A DNA stretch of 7,989 bases from Verrucomicrobiota bacterium (lineage in GTDB: Bacteria > Verrucomicrobiota > Verrucomicrobiia > Limisphaerales > J093). Positions 1-6,810 of the stretch are shown piece by piece. The stretch is from NCBI GenBank assembly GCA_029907285.1, contig JARYMD010000203.1, forward strand, positions 1-7,989, in the 5' to 3' direction. The position numbers and the translations under genes are program-made. Below the pieces are notes generated by a model that was not told where the DNA came from, ran no database searches, and saw only the letters and a list, made by a program, of their open reading frames with translations. How positions within the stretch are numbered: position 1 is the first letter of the stretch; every line of letters starts with the position of its first letter.

Positions 1-663
1 AACCGCCTTCCTCGGGTCTGACAGAACCTCAACAAGTTTCTGTACCCTCGGCTTGAGCGCTTCCAACTGATCCAAAGTGAAAGACCTGACCGCGGTTCCT
101 GACTCGTACGTGCGGTAATTGACGTGGTAATAAAACCCGCCCTTGTCGCTCGTCACCTTGCAGCTCTTGGCGTATGGTATCGGGAAATACAGGTTCCACC
201 CTTTGCTGTACTCGCCCGCAATCGGCCGTGGCAAACCCGGAAACTTGCCTCCCAAAACATCCGACATCGGCGATTCAATGACCGGCTTCTCCGAATCATC
301 AATGTAAATTCGCAATGTCCCGGCCGGGTTTGCCGACCAAATACGCACGATCGCACCGGGCCCGGGCGCGTCCATCATCACGTACTCGGTCCGCCCAGCC
401 CTTTGTTCCTCGCGCAAGTAGTTGCCGCAATCGTTGTTCGCAAACCAGTCTTCAGAAGGCGACCGCGCCTTCCGATCGTACGATGAAAACTGCCTGCACG
501 TGTAAGACGGATGCGGAAATCGCGCCAGTCCTTTAAGGTCGGTCATCTCGTCCAGCAACGATCCCACCGAAATGGCGCCTTGTTCACCCGCACTCGCTGC
601 AATGCAGCCCAGGACTGCAACAACTCCAACTCCCGTCCGAAAAATAGAAACGATCGGTTTCAC
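1..663 (-). CDS. DUF2961 / GH172-family secreted hydrolase, 5' part only (runs off left edge)
   Basis: Reading the minus strand from a GTG at 663 gives 221 codons open to base 1. The first 26 residues look like an export signal: basic start (VKPIVSIFR), hydrophobic core (TGVGVVAVLG), then Cys20 and AASA. This could be a signal peptidase I site after Ala25 or a loose lipobox (VLG-C20). The mature part carries the DUF2961 N-terminal signature: W73-F-A-N-N-D-C-G-N-Y-L, then MMDAPGPGAIVRIWSANPAGTLRIYIDD, then LYFPIPYAKSCKVT and FYYHVNYRTY. Characterised GH172 enzymes cleave alpha-D-fructofuranoside or alpha-D-arabinofuranoside linkages; the substrate here is unknown. The catalytic glutamates of the family should lie beyond the edge, so activity cannot be judged. 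The frame upstream is closed by a TGA at 699-697 with no ATG between, which favours the GTG. It is divergent from the DUF4838 gene at 895. Its sequence differs strongly from the other GH172 protein at 6811, so the two are not a recent duplication. Confidence 0.85.
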   Translation of the reverse strand, partial: MKPIVSIFRTGVGVVAVLGCIAASAGEQGAISVGSLLDEMTDLKGLARFPHPSYTCRQFSSYDRKARSPSEDWFANNDCGNYLREEQRAGRTEYVMMDAPGPGAIVRIWSANPAGTLRIYIDDSEKPVIESPMSDVLGGKFPGLPRPIAGEYSKGWNLYFPIPYAKSCKVTSDKGGFYYHVNYRTYESGTAVRSFTLDQLEALKPRVQKLVEVLSDPRKAV

Positions 664-669
664 GCCCCG

Positions 670-700
670 ATTGTAGCGCGGTTCCCCGGGGCACAGTCAA
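670..700 (-). promoter_or_regulatory. Possible sigma70-like promoter for the GH172 gene at 1-663
   Basis: On the minus strand, TTGACT (700-695) and TACAAT (675-670) each match the -35 and -10 consensus at five of six positions. The spacer is 19 bp, longer than the usual 17. Transcription would be expected to begin about 6-8 bases after the -10 box, at or very near the GTG start codon at 663. If the promoter is real, the mRNA would be leaderless or nearly so, which fits the absence of a Shine-Dalgarno there. This rests on pattern matching only. Confidence 0.35.
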
Positions 701-866
701 GTTTCGCAAGACTAGCCCAAGAATTCCACCGGCTGGGTGCGGCGAAGAATCGCCGCGCTCCCGCAGCGCGAACCGTCAGAACATTACCGCATTGCACACA
801 TGTCCGGCCTGAATCTGAGCCTCCGTTTTGCCACCTTTCAAATTGATGCTCTCTTGGCTGGACTTA

Positions 867-877
867 CAGCAGGAAAC
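867..877 (+). repeat. CAGCAGGAAAC leader element, copy 1
   Basis: This 11-base word lies 17 bases upstream of the DUF4838 start codon. The same word occurs 22 bases upstream of the small secreted protein at 3791, and a shorter relative (CAGCAGAA, 4527-4534) lies 20 bases upstream of the SGNH gene. It contains AGGA but is too far from the ATG for a standard Shine-Dalgarno. It may mark a shared 5' leader element or be coincidence. Confidence 0.25.
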
Positions 878-894
878 TCGTTATCTGAACTTCC

Positions 895-2721
895 ATGAAA
901 ACCGCTTCTCATTTGACGTCACGGCTCCTGCAATTTCACATCCTCGTGTTTTGCCTGATTTCCCTGAGTACAAAGTCACATGCGCTGACGATCTCGCGCG
1001 ACGGCCGCCCCGAGTGTGTCATCGTCCAGCAAGCAGAAGCTGACGCGCCCGAAAAGAACGCTGTGCGCGAACTCGTCTCCACGCTGCGCCAGATCACCGG
1101 CGCCGAGTTTGCAGTCGTTACCGCCCCTTCAGAAGCACCCGCAAAAGCAATTATTGTCGGCCAGGGCCAGATCGCCAAAAGGCTCTTCCCGGAAGTCGAG
1201 TTCGACCAGCTTGGCCGGGAGGAAATCATCATAAAAACAAAAGGTGACAAACTGCTGCTCGCCGGCGGGCGGCCGCGTGGAACCCTCTACGCCGTATCGC
1301 AGTTCCTCCAGGAAAACTGCGGCGTTCGCTGGTGGACACCATGGGCAAGTCACATCCCAAAACACACAACACTTCAGATCAGCCAGTGCGACGTGCGCTA
1401 TCGGCCGCCATTCGAGTCCCGCGACCCGTTCTGGTACCCTGCGTTTGATTCCACATGGGCGGTCCGCAATTTCTCAAACAGCCAATCAGCGCGCATCCCT
1501 GAAGACATGGGTGGGTGCATCCGATACAAAGGATTCGTCCACACGTTTTACCCTCTCGTCCCGCCGGAAAAGCATTTCGCTGAACATCCAGAATGGTACA
1601 GTCTCATCAACGGCAAGCGCACCACAGATCATGCACAGCTCTGCCTGACCAACCCCGACCTGCGCAAGTTCGTCGTTCAACGAGTCAAGGAATGGCTGCG
1701 TGAATCGCCCGAGGCACGCATAATCTCCGTCTCCCAAAACGACTGGCACGGTGGGTGTCAATGCGACAAATGCAAAGCCATCGACGACGCCGAAGGCAGT
1801 CAAGCCGGCACAATGCTCGATTTCGTCAACTATATCGCGGAACAGATCGAGTCTGAGTTCCCCAACGTTGCCGTTGACACGCTCGCCTACCAGTACACAC
1901 GCAAACCACCCAGAACAATCCGGCCCCGGCCGAATGTCATCGTGCGCCTCTGTTCGATCGAATGCAATTTCCGCGAACCGCTTTCATCCCCGGCGAACGC
2001 AAAGTTCGGCGACGACATTCGCGGCTGGGCGAAAATCTGCAACCGGCTTTACGTGTGGGATTACACGACCGATTTCGCTCATTACCTGCAGCCGCACCCC
2101 AACTGGTTCGTTCTCGGCCCAAACGTCCGATTCTTTGCAGAACACAACGTCAAAGGCTTGTTCGAGCAGGGCGCGTACCAGAGCTATGGCTCCGAATTCT
2201 CAGAACTGCGTGCATGGGTACTTGCACAACTCCTCTGGAACCCAAATCAGGACGACCAGAAGCTTATCGACACTTTCCTCAACGGCTACTATGGGCCTGA
2301 GGCGGCCTTCTACATCCGCGGGTACATGGACATGATGCACAAGGCATCCGCAGGATGGAACCTCACCTGCTTCTCGAAAACCGACACCTCATTCTTCAAT
2401 TTCCAAACACTCGCCAACGCCGAACGCTTGTGGAAACAGGCCGAACAAGCAGTCGCAAATCAACCCGACCACCTCGTTCGCGTCCAACGAGGCCGAATGT
2501 GGCTCGGCTATGTCTGGCTCTCTCTCTGGGACAAACTCCGAAAGGAATGCAACAGCCAGGGCGCCACTTGGCCGCTGCCAGAATCAAGGAAAGCTTACGC
2601 AGCAGAATGGTTGAAGCTCGCCCAGGGCGTCCGGGGCCTGCCATGGACAAAAGTCACTCATCTCAATGAATCAGGTCTCACCCCCGAAAAATTCGCCGAA
2701 CGCTTCTCCGACAGTCCCTAA
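895..2721 (+). CDS. Secreted DUF4838-domain protein with alpha-glucuronidase-like N-terminal domain
   Basis: This is a complete 608-residue protein. Residues 1-30 form a signal peptide with a basic n-region, hydrophobic LLQFHILVFCLISL and a likely cut after S-H-A30. Residues 31 to about 165 resemble the GH67-N/GH20b-type alpha/beta domain found ahead of several glycosidases: paired residues in NAVRELVSTLRQITG, the strand AIIVGQG, then GGRPRGTLYAVSQFL (124-138) and CGVRWWTP. Residues from about 170 match DUF4838: HPEWYSLINGKR (231-242), the hallmark SQNDWHGGCQCDKCKAID with Asn282, Asp283 and Cys288, Cys290, Cys293, then repeated aromatic strands and helices to the C-terminus. The family is widespread in polysaccharide-degrading Bacteroidota, Planctomycetota and Verrucomicrobiota. 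A glycoside-hydrolase role is inferred from the N-terminal domain and fold; I know of no firmly established substrate. Location is presumably periplasmic or extracellular. The ATG is chosen because the signal peptide begins directly there; no well-spaced Shine-Dalgarno is present. It is divergent from the GH172 gene to its left and convergent with parA. Confidence 0.9.
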   Translation: MKTASHLTSRLLQFHILVFCLISLSTKSHALTISRDGRPECVIVQQAEADAPEKNAVRELVSTLRQITGAEFAVVTAPSEAPAKAIIVGQGQIAKRLFPEVEFDQLGREEIIIKTKGDKLLLAGGRPRGTLYAVSQFLQENCGVRWWTPWASHIPKHTTLQISQCDVRYRPPFESRDPFWYPAFDSTWAVRNFSNSQSARIPEDMGGCIRYKGFVHTFYPLVPPEKHFAEHPEWYSLINGKRTTDHAQLCLTNPDLRKFVVQRVKEWLRESPEARIISVSQNDWHGGCQCDKCKAIDDAEGSQAGTMLDFVNYIAEQIESEFPNVAVDTLAYQYTRKPPRTIRPRPNVIVRLCSIECNFREPLSSPANAKFGDDIRGWAKICNRLYVWDYTTDFAHYLQPHPNWFVLGPNVRFFAEHNVKGLFEQGAYQSYGSEFSELRAWVLAQLLWNPNQDDQKLIDTFLNGYYGPEAAFYIRGYMDMMHKASAGWNLTCFSKTDTSFFNFQTLANAERLWKQAEQAVANQPDHLVRVQRGRMWLGYVWLSLWDKLRKECNSQGATWPLPESRKAYAAEWLKLAQGVRGLPWTKVTHLNESGLTPEKFAERFSDSP

Positions 2722-2731
2722 CCCTGGAACC

Positions 2732-3559
2732 TTACCGCTCTGAAAGCAGCGATGCGCCTGGCGGGCCGGCCATGCCCTCCGGACCGGAATCAATTCTTGC
2801 CAAAACCTCCTGGGCAAGCACTTCGTACGCCGAGGCAGCCGGACTGTAGGGGTCATACTCGATGATCGCTTTTCCGAAACTCGGTGCCTCGGCCAAACGC
2901 GTCGTTCTCGGTATCACAGTGTCAAACACAAGCTCGCCAAAATGCTGCCGCACCTCGGCAACAACCTGCGGCGACAGCCGTGTTCGGCCATCGTACATCG
3001 TCATTACCACGCCCATCAGCTCCAAATCCGGGTTAACGCCAGTCTCGCGCAATTGCCCTGCAATGCGCGTGATCGTCGAAATGCCCTCCAACGCATAGTA
3101 TTCACATTGAATAGGGACAAGCAGCCGGTCCGCCGCCGCAAACGCGTTCAATGTCAGAATCCCCAACGACGGCGGACAATCCACAAGAACCAGCTCCGCG
3201 CGCCCGCTGGTTCGGACAGGCTCAAGTGTAAAGCGCAATCGCAGCAAATGGTTCTCAAGCCTCGACAGCTCCACTTCAGCCCCGCACATGTCGAACTCGG
3301 CGGGAACAATCTCAAGACACTCCCGCCCAGTGCCAACGATGCGCGCGTCCAGCGGCTCCTGACCCAGCAAAGCCCGGTACGCGCTTGCGCCGGGCGTCTT
3401 GGAAAGCCCCAACCCGCTCGTCGCGTTCGCCTGAGGGTCGATATCCACCAACAGAATCCGCTTCCCAAGGCGCGCAAGACACGCCGCAAGGTTTACAGCC
3501 GTGGTCGTCTTGCCCACGCCGCCCTTCTGATTCGCAACCGCAATTACGATTGTTGGCAC
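2732..3559 (-). CDS. parA: ParA/Soj-family partitioning ATPase, apparently without an adjacent parB
   Basis: This is a 275-residue deviant-Walker ATPase of the MinD/ParA superfamily. Visible motifs are the deviant Walker A KGGVGKTT (12-19, signature Lys12, P-loop Lys17), Walker A' LLVDIDPQ (36-43, with Asp39 and Asp41), and Walker B LVLVDCPPSLG (123-133, Asp127). The IQCEYYALEG strand and the GRTRLSPQVVAEVR segment that corresponds to the DNA-binding face of Soj proteins follow. In the family, ATP-bound dimers bind DNA non-specifically and are released by ParB, driving chromosome or plasmid segregation. The GTG at 3559 is preferred: it gives MPTIVIAVANQKGG, as Soj proteins normally begin, and a normal length. 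The frame stays open upstream to an ATG at 4228, but that stretch is antisense to the gene at 3791. No Shine-Dalgarno is clear. It ends 10 bp from the convergent DUF4838 stop, so no parB follows it; none is seen elsewhere in the window. No parS-like palindrome was seen. It could be a chromosomal Soj whose partner is elsewhere, or an orphan ParA with another cargo. Confidence 0.93.
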   Translation of the reverse strand: MPTIVIAVANQKGGVGKTTTAVNLAACLARLGKRILLVDIDPQANATSGLGLSKTPGASAYRALLGQEPLDARIVGTGRECLEIVPAEFDMCGAEVELSRLENHLLRLRFTLEPVRTSGRAELVLVDCPPSLGILTLNAFAAADRLLVPIQCEYYALEGISTITRIAGQLRETGVNPDLELMGVVMTMYDGRTRLSPQVVAEVRQHFGELVFDTVIPRTTRLAEAPSFGKAIIEYDPYSPAASAYEVLAQEVLARIDSGPEGMAGPPGASLLSER

Positions 3560-3624
3560 CGCACGATTTAAGAGAACAACCCGCCCCAAAGCAAGGGATT
3601 GTCTCGCGCTCGCCAAAGCAAGAC

Positions 3625-3639
3625 CAACAACTGTTGTTG
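3625..3639. promoter_or_regulatory. 15-bp inverted repeat between parA and the divergent secreted-protein gene
   Basis: CAACAAC-T-GTTGTTG forms a perfect 7-bp inverted repeat around one central base. It lies 66 bp upstream of the parA GTG and about 150 bp upstream of the ATG at 3791. The position suits an operator for one or both divergent genes, and some ParA/Soj systems autoregulate. The arms are simple-sequence (CAA repeats), so chance is plausible. It does not resemble the parS consensus, which centres on CACGTG. Confidence 0.3.
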
Positions 3640-3757
3640 TGGGAATGGCAAGAAAGAATGATTTGACACGCAAGACGCGCTTGAAAGAAATTGCCAAGTG
3701 AACGCTGAGCTTTGCAGAGCCGGCCGGCTTAAACCCGGTCGCACGCGCCAATTGAAT

Positions 3758-3768
3758 CAGCAGGAAAC
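3758..3768 (+). repeat. CAGCAGGAAAC leader element, copy 2
   Basis: This is the second exact copy of the 11-base word at 867-877, here 22 bases upstream of the ATG at 3791. Flanking bases differ between the copies, so it is not part of a longer duplicated segment. Function is unknown. Confidence 0.25.
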
Positions 3769-3790
3769 ATTGCTTGCCGTCACAACCACT

Positions 3791-4465
3791 ATGAAACTGT
3801 TTGTTTGCTTGCTCGCGCTGGTGGGCTGGACACTCCGTGTCCATGCCCTTGACAAACCCGGCCAACAGATTCTCTACCAGATATCTTCCGGCACTTACAC
3901 AATGGTGGGCGGCATCTGGGGCGAACTTGAAGCCCAACTGCCAAACCCGGATCAAACGTTCATCCTCCTGAACATCAACCAAACCGCAAACCGAGCCGAC
4001 TTGACAATCCTTTGCAAGGATCAGCGCACAGTCTTCCTGGCCCTTTCCAACGGAATCGTCACAGACAACACAATCCGGTTCAAACAGGAAACGGCTCATC
4101 CTTACCCGGACATTGAAGAGCTGGGCACTGCGGATTACGTCGTTACCCGGGCAGGCAACGAACTCCACATCAAAGGTGCAAGGGACTTCCCAGTTGTGTG
4201 TTGCGATATCCCATATTACTTCGCCCACACCGACGTCGTCGCAACCGAAGTGCCTGCGCTGGCAATAAGGGTCAGCGAGGTTGAAATCTGCTGGCCCTCT
4301 TCATCGAACTGCACATACCAGGTGCAGTACCGATCCGATTTCGAAAAGGGCTCATGGACCAATCTCGGCGACCCAATTCGCGGGAACGGCGCGCTCATCT
4401 GCACCACCGACAAAATACCCCAGGGCGCCCCACAGCGCTTGTACCGCATTATATTGCTTCCGTGA
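3791..4465 (+). CDS. Small secreted protein with a C-terminal verrucomicrobial-type beta module
   Basis: This is a 224-residue protein of unknown function. The ATG at 3791 is chosen because it begins a clean signal peptide, MKLFVCLLALVGWTLRVHA (cut after Ala19); the same frame extends upstream to an ATG at 3698, but that would put 31 non-hydrophobic residues ahead of the signal. Residues 20-155 appear beta-rich (ILYQISSGTYTMVGGIWGELE, TFILLNINQTANRADLTIL) and contain an adjacent Cys137-Cys138; I do not recognise this domain. Residues 156-224 match a module common at the C-termini of exported Verrucomicrobiota proteins: VEICWPSSSNCTYQVQYRSDFEKG, W189-T-N-L-G193, D-P-I-R-G-N-G200 and QRLYRI near the end. 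I infer an immunoglobulin-like or sorting-associated fold. No catalytic motif is visible. It is divergent from parA and 89 bp ahead of the SGNH gene on the same strand, so co-transcription is possible. Confidence 0.8.
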   Translation: MKLFVCLLALVGWTLRVHALDKPGQQILYQISSGTYTMVGGIWGELEAQLPNPDQTFILLNINQTANRADLTILCKDQRTVFLALSNGIVTDNTIRFKQETAHPYPDIEELGTADYVVTRAGNELHIKGARDFPVVCCDIPYYFAHTDVVATEVPALAIRVSEVEICWPSSSNCTYQVQYRSDFEKGSWTNLGDPIRGNGALICTTDKIPQGAPQRLYRIILLP

Positions 4466-4539
4466 ATGCACAACACCAACCCGGTTCGCGCGCTTTCGGC
4501 CAATTCACACGGCAATCAAGGCTCAACAGCAGAATCCCC

Positions 4540-4552
4540 GGGAGATAAGGAG
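4540..4552 (+). promoter_or_regulatory. Ribosome binding site for the SGNH-TPR gene
   Basis: Two overlapping purine runs precede the GTG at 4555: GGGAGA (4540-4545), nine bases from the start, and AAGGAG (4547-4552), only two bases from it. The first has standard spacing; the second is a better anti-Shine-Dalgarno match but is too close. Together they support the GTG start. This is the only convincing Shine-Dalgarno seen ahead of a gene in the window. Confidence 0.6.
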
Positions 4553-4554
4553 CA

Positions 4555-6699
4555 GTGGACACAAGTCTGTCACCAACAATCGCGCGCAGGCGCCTGCCAT
4601 TCGCAGCCAAACTGGTGTTGTCGATTCTGCCGTGCATTCTTGTCATCGCCGTCACAGAGGCCGTTCTGCGGTTGACCGGCTGTGGTTATCCGGCCGGGTT
4701 CTTCCTGCGCACAGAGCACGCCGGCCAAAAAACCCTGATCGAAAACACGCGCTTTGCATGGCGGTTCATGCCAAAACAGACAGCACGCGCGCCGCTCTCG
4801 TTCCAATTCCCCGAGGAAAAACCACCCAATCACTTCCGAATATTCGTGTTTGGTGAATCAGCAGCAATGGGCGACCCCGAACCCGCCTTCGGTTTTTCTC
4901 GAATCCTCGATGTTCTGCTCCAGGAGAGGTATCCAAGCCTCAGGTTCGAGGTCATCAATACCGCGTTCCCTGCAATAAACTCGCACGTGATCCGCGAAAT
5001 AGCGCGCGACTGTGCAACTTGCAATGCGGACGTATGGATCGTTTATGCCGGCAACAACGAAGTCATCGGCCCCTTCGGCGCAACCCCGGCCTTTGGCTCC
5101 AGCGCACCCCCAAGCCAGGTTGTCAGAGTTGAATCCTTCCTGAGCCGATTCCGAATCGGGCAGTGGCTTGGCGGCTTTGCCAGAGAATTGCGCACACGCC
5201 GGCCGGCAAATTCAACCGAAATGACCGAGCTTCTCCTTTCTCGCCCGGTGGTTGACACCGACCCTGTCCTGCAAAGGATTTACGCGAACTTCGAAAACAA
5301 CCTGCACGCTATTGTTCGCCTTGGACTGCACGCGCGCGCCCGCATAATCCTCACCACCATGGTCTCGAACTTGAAAGACTGCGCACCGTTCATTGAAGGT
5401 GAACCACCGCCGTTACCCCCTGAAAAACTCGCAGTATGGCAAACGTGTTTTGACGAAGGCACGCGTTCGCTTGAAGAAGGCAACACCCAAATAGCCCTGG
5501 CCCGGTTCAAACAGGCCTCCACGCTCGCAGCAAAACACGCCGGCCTGCAGTTCCGTTTGGGCCGTGCCTCTCTGGCCACAGGCGATACCAACGCCGCCAT
5601 GCGCCACCACCAAGCCGCTCGTGACATGGACGCCTTCAGAGCCCGGGCCGACAGCAGAATCAACGGAATCATCAAACGCGTCTCACAACGCTATCCCCAC
5701 GAAAGAGTCATCCTCATGGACGCAGAGCAAGCTTTTAACACATCAAGTCCTTGCGGCATCACAGGCGCCGAATTCATGTGCGACCATGTCCATTTCAGGT
5801 TCTCGGGCAATTACCTGCTCGCCCGCCTCCAAGCCGCCGCCGTCTCCAGATTCATTCCACCCAATGCACAGTCAAAGGCCGAATGGCTGGATGAAGAAGC
5901 GTGCGCGCGCAAGCTCGCATTCACCGACTGGAACCGATACAGGGTCGCAGTCTCCCTCCGCCGCCAATTGTCCGGCAATCTCTTCAGACGCCAATTCAAC
6001 CACCGCGACCAGGAAGCACGGCTACAGAACGAAATCCAAAGCCTGCTCAACGCCAACAAACCTGATGCAATGCCGCAGCAGCTTGCGATATACCGCGAGG
6101 CCGCCGCTGCAATGCCAAACGACTGGGTCCTTCAAGACCAACTCGGAAACTATCTCCTTGCACATGCGGATCGGCGCGGGGCATCAGCCGCATGGAGCAA
6201 CGCAGTCCAGATCGCTCCCTACGCTTTCACGCCCCGCTACAAACTCGGCCTCCTGCTCAACCAGCCCGAAACCGCCAATGACGCACTCACTCATCTGCTG
6301 AGGGCAGAACGCCTCCGACCAGCTTCGCCGGAAGTCCACGCCGCAATCGGAACCGCGTACACTGACATCGGAAAACCAGCAGACGCAGATCGCCACTTCA
6401 AAATCGCCATCGCTCTCGACCCCGCCAGCGAGCACGCCAGAATCGCATGGGCCGAATCTCTGCTGAATCGCGGCCTTGCCAATGACGCACGCCATCAGTT
6501 GGAAACACTGCTCCAGTACAACACCAACAGCCTCCAAGCCCATCTCCGGCTCGCCTTGTTCTACGCCGGCCAAAACCAAACCCAGAACGCCGCCTGCCAC
6601 TTCTCCGAAGTGCTGCGCATCGACCCAAACAACGAAACTGCGCGACGTTACCTCTCATCCCCAAACACACGATCAAACACGGCAATTACACCCAACTAA
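4555..6699 (+). CDS. Membrane-anchored SGNH/GDSL-type hydrolase with internal and C-terminal TPRs
   Basis: This is a 714-residue protein starting at GTG. Arg11-13 followed by a hydrophobic stretch (about 17-33, KLVLSILPCILVIAV) and EAVLRLTG suggest an N-terminal signal anchor. The SGNH catalytic blocks are in order: block I FGESAAMGDPEPAFGF (Ser102, GES in place of GDS), block II VINTAFPAINSH (Asn135 region), block III YAGNNE (Gly166, Asn167), and block V CDHVHF (Asp410, His413). All four expected catalytic positions are therefore present. A TPR-like helical segment (about 292-355, FDEGTRSLEEGNTQIALARFKQA and the next hairpin) is inserted between blocks III and V. Residues 503-700 hold about five more TPRs (for example HFKIAIALDPASEHARIAWAESLL and HFSEVLRIDPNNETARRYL). 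SGNH enzymes are esterases, lipases or acyltransferases; an O-acyl substrate on a polysaccharide is an inference from the neighbours. TPRs normally mediate protein contacts. The gene sits between a small secreted protein and a GH172 gene on the same strand. Proteins of this architecture recur in Verrucomicrobiota and relatives, with no settled function that I know of. Confidence 0.9.
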   Translation: MDTSLSPTIARRRLPFAAKLVLSILPCILVIAVTEAVLRLTGCGYPAGFFLRTEHAGQKTLIENTRFAWRFMPKQTARAPLSFQFPEEKPPNHFRIFVFGESAAMGDPEPAFGFSRILDVLLQERYPSLRFEVINTAFPAINSHVIREIARDCATCNADVWIVYAGNNEVIGPFGATPAFGSSAPPSQVVRVESFLSRFRIGQWLGGFARELRTRRPANSTEMTELLLSRPVVDTDPVLQRIYANFENNLHAIVRLGLHARARIILTTMVSNLKDCAPFIEGEPPPLPPEKLAVWQTCFDEGTRSLEEGNTQIALARFKQASTLAAKHAGLQFRLGRASLATGDTNAAMRHHQAARDMDAFRARADSRINGIIKRVSQRYPHERVILMDAEQAFNTSSPCGITGAEFMCDHVHFRFSGNYLLARLQAAAVSRFIPPNAQSKAEWLDEEACARKLAFTDWNRYRVAVSLRRQLSGNLFRRQFNHRDQEARLQNEIQSLLNANKPDAMPQQLAIYREAAAAMPNDWVLQDQLGNYLLAHADRRGASAAWSNAVQIAPYAFTPRYKLGLLLNQPETANDALTHLLRAERLRPASPEVHAAIGTAYTDIGKPADADRHFKIAIALDPASEHARIAWAESLLNRGLANDARHQLETLLQYNTNSLQAHLRLALFYAGQNQTQNAACHFSEVLRIDPNNETARRYLSSPNTRSNTAITPN

Positions 6700-6810
6700 T
6701 ACCGCCAGAGAAGCTTGCTTGTGCAAAAACTACAATCTTGGTACTCTCTCGCGACTTGCCGGACACAGACGAAATGACAGCACACTCGCACAAACGCATC
6801 TGAACTCGCC

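Noticed and set aside
490..505. CACGTG core at 498 considered as a parS site for the ParA
   Set aside because: Flanking bases do not form the longer parS palindrome (TGTTnCACGTGnAACA type), and it lies within GH172 coding sequence.
124..846. Overlapping plus-strand reading frames (124-486, 315-536, 511-846)
   Set aside because: The first two lie wholly opposite the GH172 coding frame on the minus strand, and the third runs across its start into the intergenic region. Their translations are Arg/Pro-rich and match no family.
2763..2772. GGCCGGCC palindrome considered as part of a terminator
   Set aside because: It lies inside the parA coding end, has no loop and no following U-tract on either strand.
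3663..3691. TTGACA at 3663-3668 considered as the -35 of a promoter for the gene at 3791
   Set aside because: At 17-bp spacing the would-be -10 is AGAAAT, too poor a match to call a promoter.
3698..3790. Longer start for the small secreted protein (ATG at 3698)
   Set aside because: It would place 31 polar residues before a canonical signal peptide that starts exactly at the ATG at 3791.
3560..4228. Upstream extension of the parA frame to an ATG at 4228 (498-residue reading)
   Set aside because: The extra 223 residues do not look like any ParA N-terminus and are antisense to the secreted-protein gene at 3791, which has a clear signal peptide and a recognisable C-terminal module. The GTG at 3559 gives the standard Soj start.
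5564..6301. 245-residue alternative plus-strand frame inside the SGNH-TPR gene
   Set aside because: Low-complexity Ser/Pro/Thr-rich translation in a shifted frame; the main frame carries the block V motif and TPRs over the same bases.
6184..6600. 138-residue minus-strand frame opposite the TPR region
   Set aside because: Gly/Val-rich shadow of the TPR coding frame with no recognisable motif or ribosome binding site.
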